Positions 50,812-64,000 of a stretch of DNA of 64,000 nucleotides are shown here, in pieces; position 1 is the stretch's first letter, and each line of letters opens with the position of its first letter. The position numbers were made by a program, and so were the translations under genes. This DNA comes from Apteryx mantelli. Taxonomy: Eukaryota > Chordata > Aves > Apterygiformes > Apterygidae. Below the pieces are notes generated by a model. That model ran no database searches, was not told the DNA's origin, and saw nothing but the letters and a program-made list of their open reading frames with translations. Location of the stretch: assembly GCF_036417845.1 (NCBI RefSeq), contig NC_090020.1, positions 43,942,425 through 44,006,424 of the forward strand. Direction: 5' to 3'.

Positions 50812-53800
50812 ATATTAAAAAGCACATAATGTGATACCATGCTTGTTTGTCTTGTTCCTTTAATGGAAAGTTTTGCCTGTGTCAGAATTGCAAGATTTTG
50901 GTCAGTGTAAGAAATTATAAGAATGTATAGAAATTTTATAGTATTACAGAAACTTATAGAAAGAGGTGGTAAAACAATATATAAATATTATGTAGGTCTA
51001 GATTCTACAAAAGTTAGCATCTACCTGCCAAAACTATTCAGCTGGAAATACCACCACTGAGGGCCTGGCTTCCACAACACCATTACTAAGAGAGTTAATC
51101 ACCTAATTGTGAGATATTCTGAAGGCTTCTGCTTCGGATTCCCAGTCCTAAACTCTCTCCTGAACTGAACAGACTAAGCAAGTACTTTTATCCTATAACT
51201 AAGGAAAAATCTGGGTTCCAGTCCCTCAGAAAAGTGTACTAGCCAGCAGATCAGAGTCTCTCTCCAGCACTCTTGCTAAAACGTAGTCCCAGAATAACCA
51301 ATATCCTATTGGTTAAACATTTGCCTAGGAGTAAGATTTGGCTTATCTCTCAGAGGCAATTTCATAAAAGAAATTTTTAGAGAACAGTGGAAGAAAACTA
51401 AAATCTGGCTGCAAATGATATCATTGTAAAATATATTTTCTATAGGCTGAAAGGCTTGTCCTACAGTGAAGGAAGATGCCACAGTGCATTTAGTTAATTG
51501 AAACAAAAGAACAAGTCAAGAAAAACAAATCTGTATTTCTTCATCTCTTCTGCATCAAGTCACAAAGGAGAACACCTAGATCACAGCTCTGTTACAGTAT
51601 ATAGGCTGTATATTACTGCATGCTCAACTACCCAACTTATCTCACAATTAGCAATCCTGGAGGAAAGGAGAAGAAAGCATTGTTTAAAGATAAACTACTT
51701 TGGTAACAATAAAGTTATATAGGAATAAAACCAACTTCAAGATTTCAAAGATTCCAGTCATTTTTGTCTTTGATCCAAGCTATTAAAAAGACCTTTTTCA
51801 CAAAAACTGAATACAGTTTAGAAACAGAATTCATACACGTTGCATTTGATATGACTGATCCAATGAAAAAGGAAAGAAACAAGTTAAATATGGATAAAAG
51901 GAGGTACCATTATTAACTATATAGTATTTCTTAACACTAGGCATCATGGGAGAACTAGATTTTAGGAGGATTCAAAACTGAACTGTGTTATATGCATAAC
52001 AAGAATAACCAAGGTTACAGTAGCAAGATAAAAATGTATAAAGATATTAATCTTGACGTTTCATAGCATAAGGCAGATATTAAATGTCAGGGATTAGGAA
52101 GAAGTTTTGCTTATTGGCAGCTATGACAGATCTGTTAATCTCTTTGAGATTTGTATCTGATTGAAAGCAGAAAAATGAATGATATAAACCTTTATCTTTA
52201 GAAGCAGAAGGAGAGAGTTTCAAAGTGATACCTCATGGCAGGGCAGCAGCATGCCAAGCATCATTGTTAAAATCCAGCGCTGCACACAGCCCAAAAGGCA
52301 TGAACACTTCAAAGCTGTGAGACAAGAAGGTGGAATAAGCAAGCAGGAATAACCAGGGTAGGCCCGTTGCTCAGTAAAAGCCTGTACGACACATCCCAAC
52401 CCTACTGGAGAGGAAGAGCCTGGCTGGCGCTGCCAACTCCACAAGCAAACAGAAACGCTAACAGGCAGTCACGGGCCTGGAGGGCCTCACGCTGCATGCG
52501 GGCTCCGGCACAGCCCAGCACAGGAATGGCTTTGGAAGTCAGGGAACTTGGTTCAAGACCATAAACATCCATTTTCAGAACTTGCCAGGCCCCAAAGATC
52601 TTTCCTAGTGGGATGGCCAAGTGAGCAAGAAGGGAGAAGCAAGTTCAAAAAGCTTTTCTGTTGCCTGTCATAAGACCTATCACACAGCTACCACGCAGCT
52701 TATTTACCCTAGATTTCTTTTTCCTTAAAGTAACATCTAGGAATTTTATATGAACTGTCTCAAAGAGGAGAAAAATAACGAAACCCAGAAAAACCTCCAA
52801 ACCCAGAAAAAAATCTCAATATATTCTTTGTAGCCATTGTTCAAATCACCAAAGGAACTGTCTCTCACCCGCAGGTCACTCACATGTCTGTGTGCCATTG
52901 GTCTCACTGGAAAGTATAAGATTGAACACAAATGTTAAAACTGTTCCTTCACTACAGGGATGGAAATCAGCAGCAGAGGAAAAGAATCAGTTTCACTGTT
53001 TCTAAACATGACTCATTTTAATAAAAAACACACAAGAGAAATAGCAAACAAAGCAAAGCCAGTAAGAACACCCCTTTCTCTCTCAGAAACTATAGCTGGG
53101 ACTACTAGTAATAGCTATTGTTACAGTTACACAACTGATTCTTTCAATTTTAGAAAACTTTTATTAATTATCCATTGTGCAGAATTTTGCGCAATGTTAA
53201 TTATTTGGACTAATACACTTCATCCCAATTCAGACGATCTTTTTTTCAGATAGATCTAGCTTCCTTACGCTATGAAGCAGGCACTGGGATTCAGCTTTTG
53301 CCAGCTTTGTTGAAATTCACTTACATTTGGTGTCTTTCTGAGTCTCCGAGAAAAACAAAAACAGTTCTCATACATTCCACGGAATTGTCCTAGAGGTTAG
53401 AGACTCAACTGTCCTTTCCCAGCTCCTATACATATGTCCAGACTGCACAGAGGAACTGAACGTGCTCTACACAGCTTGGGCTCTCAGAGGCAAATTGAGA
53501 CACCAATAGTCATTTTTAGCTGTCTGAGCAAGAGCAGCAAATAGACCGAAACACACACTCATAACTCATGCTCTTTGGGCTCATGTATTATAACGCACTC
53601 TAACTCCATTATCATATACTACTTCTTACCCTTCACAAAAATGCACAACTACCTAGTCCTGTCCTAGAGGACAGCTCTGCACCAGGGATGAACAACAGTA
53701 GCAAAAAATACTTTATTTTGTTATGTCTTTCTGCCTCATTTTTCTGAAATGAAAATTCAGGTTTTAACTTGTCATAGCTTTGTGACAGATTTCATGCATG

Positions 53801-56800
53801 ACGTTAACCATATTTGTAACAGCTAGTCCTTATTTTGGTGGTCTTCACATTCTGAGCTTTCAGCTCTGCACTTCAAAGTTTGGTTTGCCAAAGCTGTGGA
53901 TGCTCAAAGCTGCAACTAAACAATGAACTCAAAGTTCTCTATAATGACAAGTAGGTCTAAAACCAAGAATCTATGTTTCTTAAATTAGACATCCAAAAGT
54001 TGCTTAACCACAGAATTCTTCATTGGGCCCAAAATACTGGCATGTCCCAAAGCAGCAAAATAGCCCTTCAAATGCCTCAGTACCTATAAGCCAAGCAAAA
54101 TGGATGCAAAAACTCTTGGAGCACGACTTCCCATGGGCTGCCCCCAAACACACGAAACAGAGCTGCTGATACCTTTTTCCTCGCACCTCAATGATCAGGG
54201 CACCCACCATGGGTAGCAAACTCAATTTAAGTCTCTTCTCAAGCCCAAAGCTGACTTAAATCAACATCACCATCTCCCTGTCCTAGCCGTTAAGATACAG
54301 GTTGTGAAATCATCTCAGACTTTCTTTCTGAAGCTATTTTAACTTTAAATTGAATTCAAAATGGAGAGAGCCTGCCTCTGTGATCTAATGGAGAGAGATA
54401 TTGCCCGAAAGGAGCAGCATAGGAATCGGCGAAGGGGACATGTCAATTCCAACCCCTGACAAATCACCGAGTAAACATTAGTTCTGCCTTCAAAGCAACG
54501 TTCAGCAAATATTTGAGAAAGTACAGAGACCACACACACATTGACTAATAGAAATAAAAAACAAAATAGTCAAGAGCTGCTCCTTCTGTAGTTATGTACC
54601 TCATCATTATCAAATGAGAGTCATTAAAAGAAGCTACTGTAAATAAACACTCAGTTAAAAGAAATATTCTAATGCATAGACCAAACTGAAGTGCCATAAG
54701 CAACTCTAAGGCAAAATTTTTATTTTTGAGCATTTTAGTTTGTATACTTATTTTAAAAATATATATATGCATGTATATTTTCTTTCTGCAGCCATAATTT
54801 TGTTACACAGTATAATGTTTGAAATTTTGATACAGAAAGAAGGAATCTTATTTTTCACAAGATCTTTAATTCTTCAAAGTCTAACAGCATTAGTTACAGC
54901 TGTATTATTGGAATATCAATCATTTAAAAAAAATCAAAGAAAGTTCCTTAATAAGCTCCACTGTGAATCATTTGGTATATTTACTAGCAACTAATTCACT
55001 CCTGAAATTTTCCTTTATCTTGCATTTTACATTTTCTCTGGAGATACTGTGCTACTATTTTACACCTCTCAGAAAGAAAGAGGCTTGTGTTTTGTTCTGT
55101 TGTTTTTGCTTTGTTTTTTTAAGTTGAGATCATCAAACAGAATCAATTGACAGCTAAGGAATCTGAAGGAATTTGCTGAGGAAAAACTTCAGAAAAAGAA
55201 GTTTTAGAAATTAGAATCTAGAAACAGAACTAATTATTATGCACTTAAAACGAAGCCCACTACCTGAACTAGGTAAAGGTTAGCCTTTCTTTTCTCTTGC
55301 ATGCATATGTGGGGAAAAGGATGGGGGAAAAGAGGAGGAGGGCAAAACTACCCAGCAAAGATAATACTGAATTCTCAGAGAAGACTCTGTTGCAATCTGA
55401 GCAGTTTGAAGGTATTTTTTTCTCATGGAACTAATTTCATTTATCATCATGCAAATTTTTATTTTTTAATTCCTTGTTTTTCTACAGCAGAACCTGATGC
55501 CTTCCATAAAAAGCAATGAAGGACAAGTTCACAGTCATAAAATTTCATCTTAATGTCAAAACTTCTTGAAAATATAAACTATTTTACCAACACGAGCATG
55601 TTTTCTAATGAAATGCACATTGGAAACAGATGACAAAAAAAGCCCAAGCCAATTTTGTCTACCCTAGAATTAAAAAAACAATATAATCAGCAGATTCATC
55701 CAAATGTATGTTCTGGATAGACTGGAGAATAAAACTCCGCTATATAGGATAGCATCGTGCAAGTAACGATTTTATAAAACCAAGGCAGAATTGTTTTTAG
55801 CTAACGCTGTGTCTGAGACAAAGCCTGTGGTCAGTGGAAACAATTTCATTGACTGCCTCTGATTTTGGACTAGGCTCACACCCCATATCACTGGCAATGC
55901 TAGTGCCATGTATTTAACGTAAATGAATGCAAAGTATATTTGTTCCTTGAAAATATTTTAATGTCTTTTATGAAAAGAAAGGATGTGTTTAGTTTAATGC
56001 TTCCATAAGTCACACTGCTTGGAACTAGACAGATTTTACCGAATATTTATAAAGACAATTCCAAACATGAAGTCTGTGTACTTGAGAGTCATCAAAAGTT
56101 GTGCCAGATTTCACTAACAGTCTGTTACTGATGTATTGGGGATAATAAGTACATTTAATTTCATGAAATATAAGGAAGTATAAAAACATAATTATAAATT
56201 GTTATACAGCAAATGAAGCAAAGAAAGCACTTGTAAGATAAATACTTTTCCACTTATATTTTTATGTATGAAACTTTAGCATGATGCTGTCAATCTTTAA
56301 AAAAAATGTGTTCTCCCTTTTCTATTTTATTCTTTTCACCACACTGATAAATAAGGCAGCTAGAAAAATACTTCAAGGTGAATTCCTGTGATGATGTGAA
56401 TCTAAAAAAATCAGTAGTAGTATTAGTCATTTTACAGTCACAGTCAAATAATATAGAATCTTCTCAAAGTATATTATGTGGTACAATTACCCAACCTATA
56501 CCAGAGAAGAATTTAGTTCAGAAAATGGCTGAAATAGGCAAACTACTCATTTCTTCTGCTGGTTGATACTAAGAAACAAAGAAAAAATGGCTGGTTTTGC
56601 TTTCCTCATAGCACCAACATGCCTGCCAATACATCTTGGAGCTACACATGAAGGACAGCAGGTGACAATCATATTTCACCAGTTCATACGGGAGATTTTG
56701 GCATTCCAAGCTCACAGATTTCAGGAATTTAACTCTTCACAAACATCCTTAACTAAATAGAGACATTCATTTGCTAGAGATTAAAAACGGTTATCTGCAT

Positions 56801-57191
56801 AGAAGAAAAATTTTTCTTTCTGGTACAACCAACATATTACTGTATGCCTTACACTGGAGTGAATGGGTATACAGATAAACTATGGGACAGCATTTCTGTC
56901 ACAAGTCTCTTATGGCTAACACAAGTTAAAAGAAATATCATAGTTTCTGTCACGCTATCAGAAACAAAATACAGCTGTAGTACTTAACTAAGGTGTTGGT
57001 AATTAAAGAATATCATCCTCTTTTACTTATAATGGACCTCTGCAGTGTCAGATTTGAAGAAGTAGTGCTCAGCCAAATACATCTGAAAGAAAATGCTTAA
57101 GAGATGGCATGTCACCATTGAAATCTGTAGTACTAGAAGCTTGAAATTATATGGAGCCTGAATCTTCTACTTTCTTCCCATACTTTCTCAT

Positions 57192-57204
57192 AAAAAAAAA
57201 AAAA
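57192..57204. repeat. Poly(A) run, 13 nt
   Basis: Uninterrupted A run in the upstream KCNN2 intron with no associated element recognised. Confidence 0.75.
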
Positions 57205-58265
57205 GCTTAAATAGAACTTCTTGGTTTTGCTAATTTTGCAGTTTCAAGTTTATTTGCTTACTTGCTTTCAGGACAGCATAACACTAAGAATCATTAACCT
57301 TATAGGGATCATCCTCATTTTAATGATAGCAATTTATCAAAAAATAAAAAATCTTGCAGTATTTTCTCCAAACACCATGCACATGAGAGTTCTTTCTACT
57401 GCCAAGTTCTTTCTACCACAAACATTTTGTTGCCTGATCTCTTGGCCTTCATTCAAGACTTTCTCACTGTTCATCTCTAGTGATTTCATTGAAGAATTGG
57501 AGAAAGCAGTAAAATGCTGTACTCTGAGGGAACTCAGGGAGGTGAGGTTTTTAGCAAGAAAGAGCAGTTATATGTAGTCACTCCTTGTTCTACTGGAGGG
57601 AAGTAGCTTGAGCGGCAATGGAACTTACTTATGGCGCTATCTACACCTGTATCATGTGTTTTTGCAGTCTACAGCTTGAACATGTTGGAAAAATCTTTTA
57701 ATAATAATATAGAGATTTTTGACTAAAGTCTCTTGATTGTTCTATTGGTAATTTCTATGCAAATCGTACATGTATGAGGTTTCTATGTGACAGTTTCATA
57801 TTTAAACTCAACTCTTGGGCCATTATTCAGGCAAGCAAGCACATAATCAGGGTCACGTTGAACAAAGGATTTATAGGAGAGGAATCTGTGACTTTGGGGA
57901 TGCTACCTACGGCTTTACTGATTTGATATGAATACCAGACTGAATTTGAACTGTTGCTAATTATTCGTTTTTTTTCAGACTGTGGAATGGTTCACAAAAA
58001 GCTGTCAACATAATTAGTATTAAATTGCAACAAAGAGAGTCTGAGCAGGAAGATGAAATGTTAAATGAGCTTAGAAATGGCCCTGAAAATGAGGTGATCT
58101 CACCGGTGGGGCAAACATGGAGAAGCGTGCATGCACGAGCAGGTATAGTTCTAGGCAGAAGAACGCTGCCCTTAGAGAGTTATTAATCCTCCACCTTTCA
58201 CTTGCTTGACAGAACTGGCCTTCTGCAAGACTTCACATACACAACAGGAACTGAATCCAATTACA

Positions 58266-58298
58266 AAAATAAAAATAAAAAAATAAAAAAATAAAAAG
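58266..58298. repeat. (A4-7T)n low-complexity repeat
   Basis: A runs of four to seven separated by single T, a typical A-rich simple repeat. Confidence 0.8.
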
Positions 58299-60222
58299 CA
58301 CTTGTAGAGCCCCCTTATACAAACATGACCGCGGAACTACAGCTTGTTCCGGTATCTTGACTGTTTCAGGGGTCTTGCCTCATAAAAGTCCCTGAGATTA
58401 TCATTTGAAAGCATCACAAAAACCAATTTTTGTTCTTTGCCTCTCATTTTAAATGAGTAATGACCACCAGCTTATAGGTTAAAGATACCTTATTCCATTA
58501 GCAAAAATCCATAACATTAAAGAAAAAACAAATCAGAGAAACACAGCAGAGTGAGTTTGGTTTGAGAGAGGAAGAAAAGAACTAGACACAGAACTGAAGA
58601 CATGTGTCACGCTAACAGAGCTGGGGCCACTTTATACATAAGCAGTATTTCTGGAGCTACAAAACATTCACTCAAACATTCATTCATTCACCAAATTTAA
58701 CAGATTGAAAAATTTTCCTATGACAGTTCAACTACATTTGAATGTCACCTTTTTACAGAACTCAAAAAAGAGATGCGAGTGAAGGTCAAATTACTGGGAA
58801 AATAATCTTAGGCTTCCCTAAACTGCAACTTTTGAGTTCAAGAAATGGAGTCATGAGTCTCTCAAGGGGGAAGAGGACAGACCTCCAATTACATTGATCA
58901 AAAATCCCTGAAAAATGTATTAGATCCACAGTCTTACTTTTCCACTCCACCTAGCTCCAGTTAATTTATCCTTTAGGTTCAGAAGCTGTGATCAAATAGA
59001 AGTAGGAACCGAGCTGAAGGATGGTCACAAAGCCTTCTGCAGAGGATGGCCCATGCTTCCTGAAAATCAGTCCCCAGAAAGTGAGAAAGCATAAGGTAAC
59101 CATACAGAATAACCACATTTCCTGCATTTTCACTCTTCCTACTCTGAATATGTACCGCTAGATTGCATCTCTCTACCTGTACAATGATTTTAAGTGACAT
59201 AAAGTATGATTACAGTGATAATTCTTTTAATAGGACGTTTTGCTGGGTAAGTTCAAACCATTTTGTTATTCAGTATAAGGATACCATGCCAAATAGTAAA
59301 GATAAATATTACTACCTACATGAAACTGACACGTAGAGCTTAAGTGACTTCATCCAAGGTCTCAACAGATCTATAGATGGATTCTCCATCTCGTGCTTTA
59401 ACAAACAGAACATCGTCTATACAATTAAATAACTGCATTTTCCACTAAACCTTTCCACTTTTTATTTTTCTACATTTTTATGAATTTATAAATTATTTCT
59501 ATACATTTAGCATACTTTTTTTGGTATACAAAAACCTTCACTTCACTGTTCTATACTATCTACAGAACTATTCCCTGTTACTTGAATGACAGCAAAGTAT
59601 TAGAGTTGATCCTATTAAAACCATACTAAAATTCTTTGAGTCTGAATTTTTATTTTCCTTTTGAAGAAAATGAAAATGAACTGGTCTGCTGTGTAATTCC
59701 TGGTGCAGATTGCTGTGTCTCCAATGGACACTGAACATCAGGCCACAGCATCTGCTTCTTGACTGATTATCTGTGCCAAAACTCATTTTGCAAAATCAAG
59801 AAAATCATACTCCTTGCCATCAGAAATACAATCACTGAAGGACAACAGCGTCCTGCTGTGGTACTCTGATTGTGTCAGCAGGTCATCTACCTACCAGCAC
59901 ACAAAGAACAAGGAAGGCAACTGATGTGATCTGCTTGCAAGGAGGTGCAACTGTTAGAGCAAGTACCACTCTAAATGCAGTTTTATCAAGAATTATCAAG
60001 CACAACTTTTGTCAAACGTTGGTATGCTTGGAAAAGGAGGAAAACTAATGCTGCAAGTATTACTGAGAGCTGACAAACCTCTTTAATGCTAAGTTAACTA
60101 AATGTAACATATAATTTGCTTTTGAATGCCTTGGAAGGAATCTACTGCAAAAGATTCCACTTTTACACCAAAGTTTAAACAGGCAGGGATACAATTTTAG
60201 AAGCTCATTAGTCTGAAGGTGT

Positions 60223-60260
60223 ATGATGATTTTCTGAAAAGATGATGATTTTCTGAAAAA
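60223..60260. repeat. 19-bp tandem duplication
   Basis: Two adjacent copies of a 19-base unit starting ATGATGATTTTCTGAAAA, identical except at the last base, indicating a recent local duplication. Confidence 0.85.
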
Positions 60261-63200
60261 CAAAGTCAAAAGAAAAAGACATCTGGGCATGAATATTTGA
60301 TCTGAAATCTCACTGTTCAGTTTCAGATAATGTTGCATCTCTACCATTTTGGATTATGGGAAGATTTTCAGGCTATTATCTACTGTATTCTTTAAAATAT
60401 AGGATAACATAAGAGATTGCCTTTAGTTCAAGGAATTGGAACAGCGGCTATCTTTTTTCTGAAACACAGCTAAGAGATAAATTGCTTTCATTTGAAGACC
60501 AGTACTTAATGTAAATCATTTGCAAGGTCATTTCCCACATACACTACCGGAGATTCTGAAATGTGAGATCCAGCCCCTGGTCAACAGGTCCCAAAGGAAA
60601 ACATTTTGGATAATTCTCAGGTGAACACAATTAAACTAAGTGACTACATAAGTGATAAATTTACACTATTCAGTAACAACAGAGATCGGGTTTGACTGAA
60701 GAAGATGGGACACAGAGATTGATGTCGTCCCTCAGTACCTACAAGATGAAAGGCTGAAGCAGCAAGTGGATGGCGTGCTTGCCAAACAGCACCTGCAGCA
60801 GCATTGGCTCCACGTTCTCCTACTGCAATCCTGTTCCAAATCCAGCAGTCGGCATGCAATGTTTTATAAACACCTTTAACCCCTGCAAGATGCACCATAG
60901 CCAAATCTTAAATTCTAGAAGCAGCCATTGAACTTTCTGACATGACTGATTATTAGCTGAGATACTTTCCATGCTCTGCCACGCTCTTCTCCAGAGCTGG
61001 ACAGAGGGAGCAGCTTCTCCTCTCTGGGTCTCATGTCCGATATCCGTCCAATTAGAGAGGCAGCAGCAGTAGAAAACAAGCCAAAAAAAGGAAAACAAGT
61101 GTTCAGCGAACATCCTCCTCTCCCCTCCAGCAGCTTCACGCTGCAATGGGACTAGCATTTTTTGTCTCTCTTTGAGATCAAATCCTTCTGTTTAACACTT
61201 GCACAGTCAACAAGGGAAATAATCTCGTTTGACTCTCTGTTGTTTTGTTTTGTTTCAAAAACACCCTGACAGCATGAAACAGCTAATATGGAGCAAATTA
61301 AAGACAGAAATGCACTACTGATTTAGAGAGCTTTTTGCAAGCAAAGACATGGTGCTCGAACTGGATTTTTTGATATTAATATCTGTGTTTGTGAAAATGA
61401 TCATAGCTTTTGAAGAAAACAATCAGGGTATTGGTGTCTTATTCAAAAATGACACTTCCATACTGCAGAATTTTTAATTCCAAAATGACTGAGCACCAGC
61501 TATTGAATCAGACCCATTCCTGAACCTGGATTTTCATGGCTCAGGCTGCCTTAGTTAATGAGAGCGTGAGGTCACAGCTTGAACTCGCCCAGGCTTCGTC
61601 AGCTGAGCCCCCAAATTTTTCAAGATTTTTAGTCACATCTCTACTCAGGTGTTTGCTCTGTTGTGTGACAATCTGAAGCATATTACTTTGAAACTGTGTC
61701 CTTTACAGCTTTGCTGTTCTGCTATTTATGGTAAGAAATGAAGCACTCAGTCAGACATACAAGGATGAATTAAAAATGACTGTCTAGCTACTCTGCTCAA
61801 ACAGCAAGATGAAAATGTTTAATATTCTACTATTAAGAACATGTCGAAAATGGATATGCATAAGCTAGTACTGCCTGGGGTCATAATCACTAAATTTTCC
61901 TCTAAATAGAAGGAACTACAAATTCTCCCCCCACACCCCCACGATAACAGCAATTAAAAATGCTATCACCTATTTGATTACAGATGTTAGCACAGATACT
62001 TTTGTGAGTTAACACAAATTATATTCTACATAAACAAAAGAGTGCTTCCCACAAAAATGCATTTGAGACATCATTGAAGTAAGATGAATCAGAAAAGGAT
62101 GAGTTTCATTTACATGCAGATTCTTGTCTCTCAGAGGACCTGGCAACACAGGATCATCAAAATCTCAATATATAAGCACCAGCAACTACACACTGCCTAT
62201 AAAAAGATACTTCATTAAAATCAAACAGCTGGTGGCAGCTGCCATTTTGGAATTTCTTTTGCTTAAATTAAAAGTGTTTTGTAAGAGTCTTTCACTAATT
62301 CTATCAAGTTTAACAAGGCATAGTTTCCCAATAGAGAATTTAAAATTAGAACACTTTCACTGCCATAAGATTATTCAACCGAAAACCCTCTTAGTGCCTT
62401 ATAAACATTACGGAGTTTGAAGAGAGAGAAAATTATTATCCCCTTTTTATTGCAGCTCTCTCTCTGCAACGCCTGCTGTAGACTTCCCCCCTCCTTGATA
62501 TGGCCTGGCATCACCACCTTGGCCCCAACTCCTGAAAAGAGTTGTGGAAAGTCTGTACAGAGACAAGAAAGGCCAAAATTACAGATAGAGGTGAGACTGT
62601 TGGGATGGGATGGTTAATAGCTCAAGGATTCAAGAGGGAAAAGCATCAGCCTGGAAAGGTATAAAATCTTAAAGGAAAAAAACAGGGAGACCAGTCAGGA
62701 TGGCTTGTCTAGCCAGGGCCGGTGAGGTATTGCCCAGCCATCAGCATGGAGGTGCTGGGTGGCACCGCAGCAGCACTGAAGACCATCCCTGGGAGCCACC
62801 AAGACCACCCTTCTCTACCAGCTCAGCAAAGCCTCTCAGGGGTCTTACTGGGGTGCTGAGCGTACCAACACTTAGCTGAACAGCGCACAAAATCCTAGCT
62901 ATAGCAAGTTAGCAAGTATATAATTGCTTTGCACTTCTAAGTCATGCATACCCTGCTCGCAGAGCCCTTTTTATATGGCTGAAGATTACCAAACACTCTG
63001 ACCCAAAAGAAGGTCAGAGGAGCATTACAGGTAAACAAATTAAAGATGTATTTAACATCATTAGTTAATCCCTGGATTGCAAAAACAACTTTGGCAAATC
63101 TAGTTTAGAGTAATCTAAATCTAATCTTTTTATACAAAATCCTCATCTTTGAAAGAATATGTTTGTGTGTTTGGCCCAAACAACTCTCAGTTCCTAGGTT

Positions 63201-63783
63201 TTCAAAACCTTCTTGCTTTGTACTCCAAAGTTACATACAACTCAAAATATTTTTAATGCAACTTGTCAGATGAGACAACATGTTATGTGACTATGACTAC
63301 GCTCGTATCTACAGATTTCTTCTCAAGTTTACAATTATTAAGAATACTTCCTAACATGATCACCATCTGCTTTACTATGCCATCATAACAAAATATATGC
63401 AGCTTGAAGGAACTGGTGAACAACACATCTATTGCACTCCACAAACTGGGACATAATCTTGCAGTCCTGGGATACCCACAATACTTACTAACATAAATTT
63501 CATTTAATTTATATTAAAAAACTATTGCTTTACACTTTCAGGTGATCATCAGGGGAGACTACATCAGCATTAACTCATTATCTTCTGTCTTCCTGTTTTA
63601 CCTTTAACCATTCTATCGTGTCTTCTTTGTGTACTACAACATGTTGTATTGCTTCAAAGACAGCATACACTATATATTTTACTGGTATATTCACTTTGTA
63701 AATAGTCTTTTGCAAGTCAAAGTTGCTTGTAAATATTTAGTGCCTTCAAAAAAAAAGTTATTTCACAGTAATTGCCAGACATC

Positions 63784-63842
63784 CTTCTCTTTCTTTCTTT
63801 CTTTCTTCCTCTCTCTCAGACATATACACACACACACACACG
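63784..63842. repeat. (CTTT)n and (CA)n microsatellites
   Basis: About six CTTT units up to 63807, then CTCTCT, then about nine CA units at 63825-63842. A compound simple repeat near the right edge, inside the upstream KCNN2 intron. Confidence 0.88.
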
Positions 63843-64000
63843 CAGACCAGGTGATTATAACATTGCTTTTCATTCATGCCAATGCCAGTAATCCCAACTT
63901 CCTAGCAAAACAAAGCATATTTTCAGACAGTTAAAAAATTCCCTACAACTGACACCTAAGTTTAGATCCAAGGCTCATCCCAATCACTTTGTATGATTAC

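Noticed and set aside
57221..57577. 118-codon plus-strand frame with hydrophobic stretches
   Set aside because: The hydrophobicity reflects T-rich codons; there is no family signature and no homologous neighbour.
60820..61158. 112-codon minus-strand frame in a GC-richer patch, as a KCNN2 first exon
   Set aside because: It resembles no known SK2 N-terminus, and I could not identify a convincing promoter or a donor that would join it in frame.
62640..62900. Solo LTR or promoter with a TATAAAA motif near 62661
   Set aside because: No terminal TG...CA boundaries or target-site duplication could be identified, and the TATA-like motif is on the strand opposite to KCNN2.

Overview
This is vertebrate nuclear DNA, most likely from a bird. 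It is AT-rich, has long non-coding stretches and many microsatellites, and carries a CR1-type LINE ending in the octamer tail typical of avian CR1. There are no bacterial-style operons and no CRISPR array, and I saw no tRNA or rRNA gene.

The only host gene I can identify is KCNN2 (small-conductance calcium-activated potassium channel SK2, KCa2.2), on the minus strand. Five coding exons with consensus splice sites can be placed to the base. In transcript order they are 41340-41199 (pore and start of S6), 27176-27066 (S6 and post-S6 helix), 24216-24089 and 19051-18982 (calmodulin-binding region), and 17046-16759 (coiled coil, tail and stop). They join in frame to 739 nt, encoding 245 complete residues. 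The exons for the N-terminus and S1-S5 were not found and should lie beyond base 64000, so the intron at the right edge is at least 22.7 kb. The five exons contain the whole coding region of the short 231-residue SK2 isoform known in mammals.

Layout. 1-1916: non-coding, nothing recognised. About 1917-4011: a 5'-truncated CR1 LINE on the plus strand with an uninterrupted reverse-transcriptase ORF. 4012-16443: the 3' flank of KCNN2, with simple repeats only. 16444-16758: probable 3' UTR. 16759-41340: the five exons and four introns (1.9, 5.0, 2.8 and 14.0 kb). 41341-64000: a further upstream KCNN2 intron with no recognisable coding exon.

The remaining open reading frames are short, lack recognisable motifs and occur at the density expected by chance. 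I did not find a new multi-gene system. The observations I rate highest are the complete short-isoform coding region with no visible first exon, the compound UG/CG and G-quadruplex tract just downstream of a calmodulin-binding-domain exon, the unusually intact CR1 ORF, and clustered substitutions in the SK2 tail. Chromosome Z location (chicken Z shares synteny with human 5q, where KCNN2 lies) is an inference from general knowledge.
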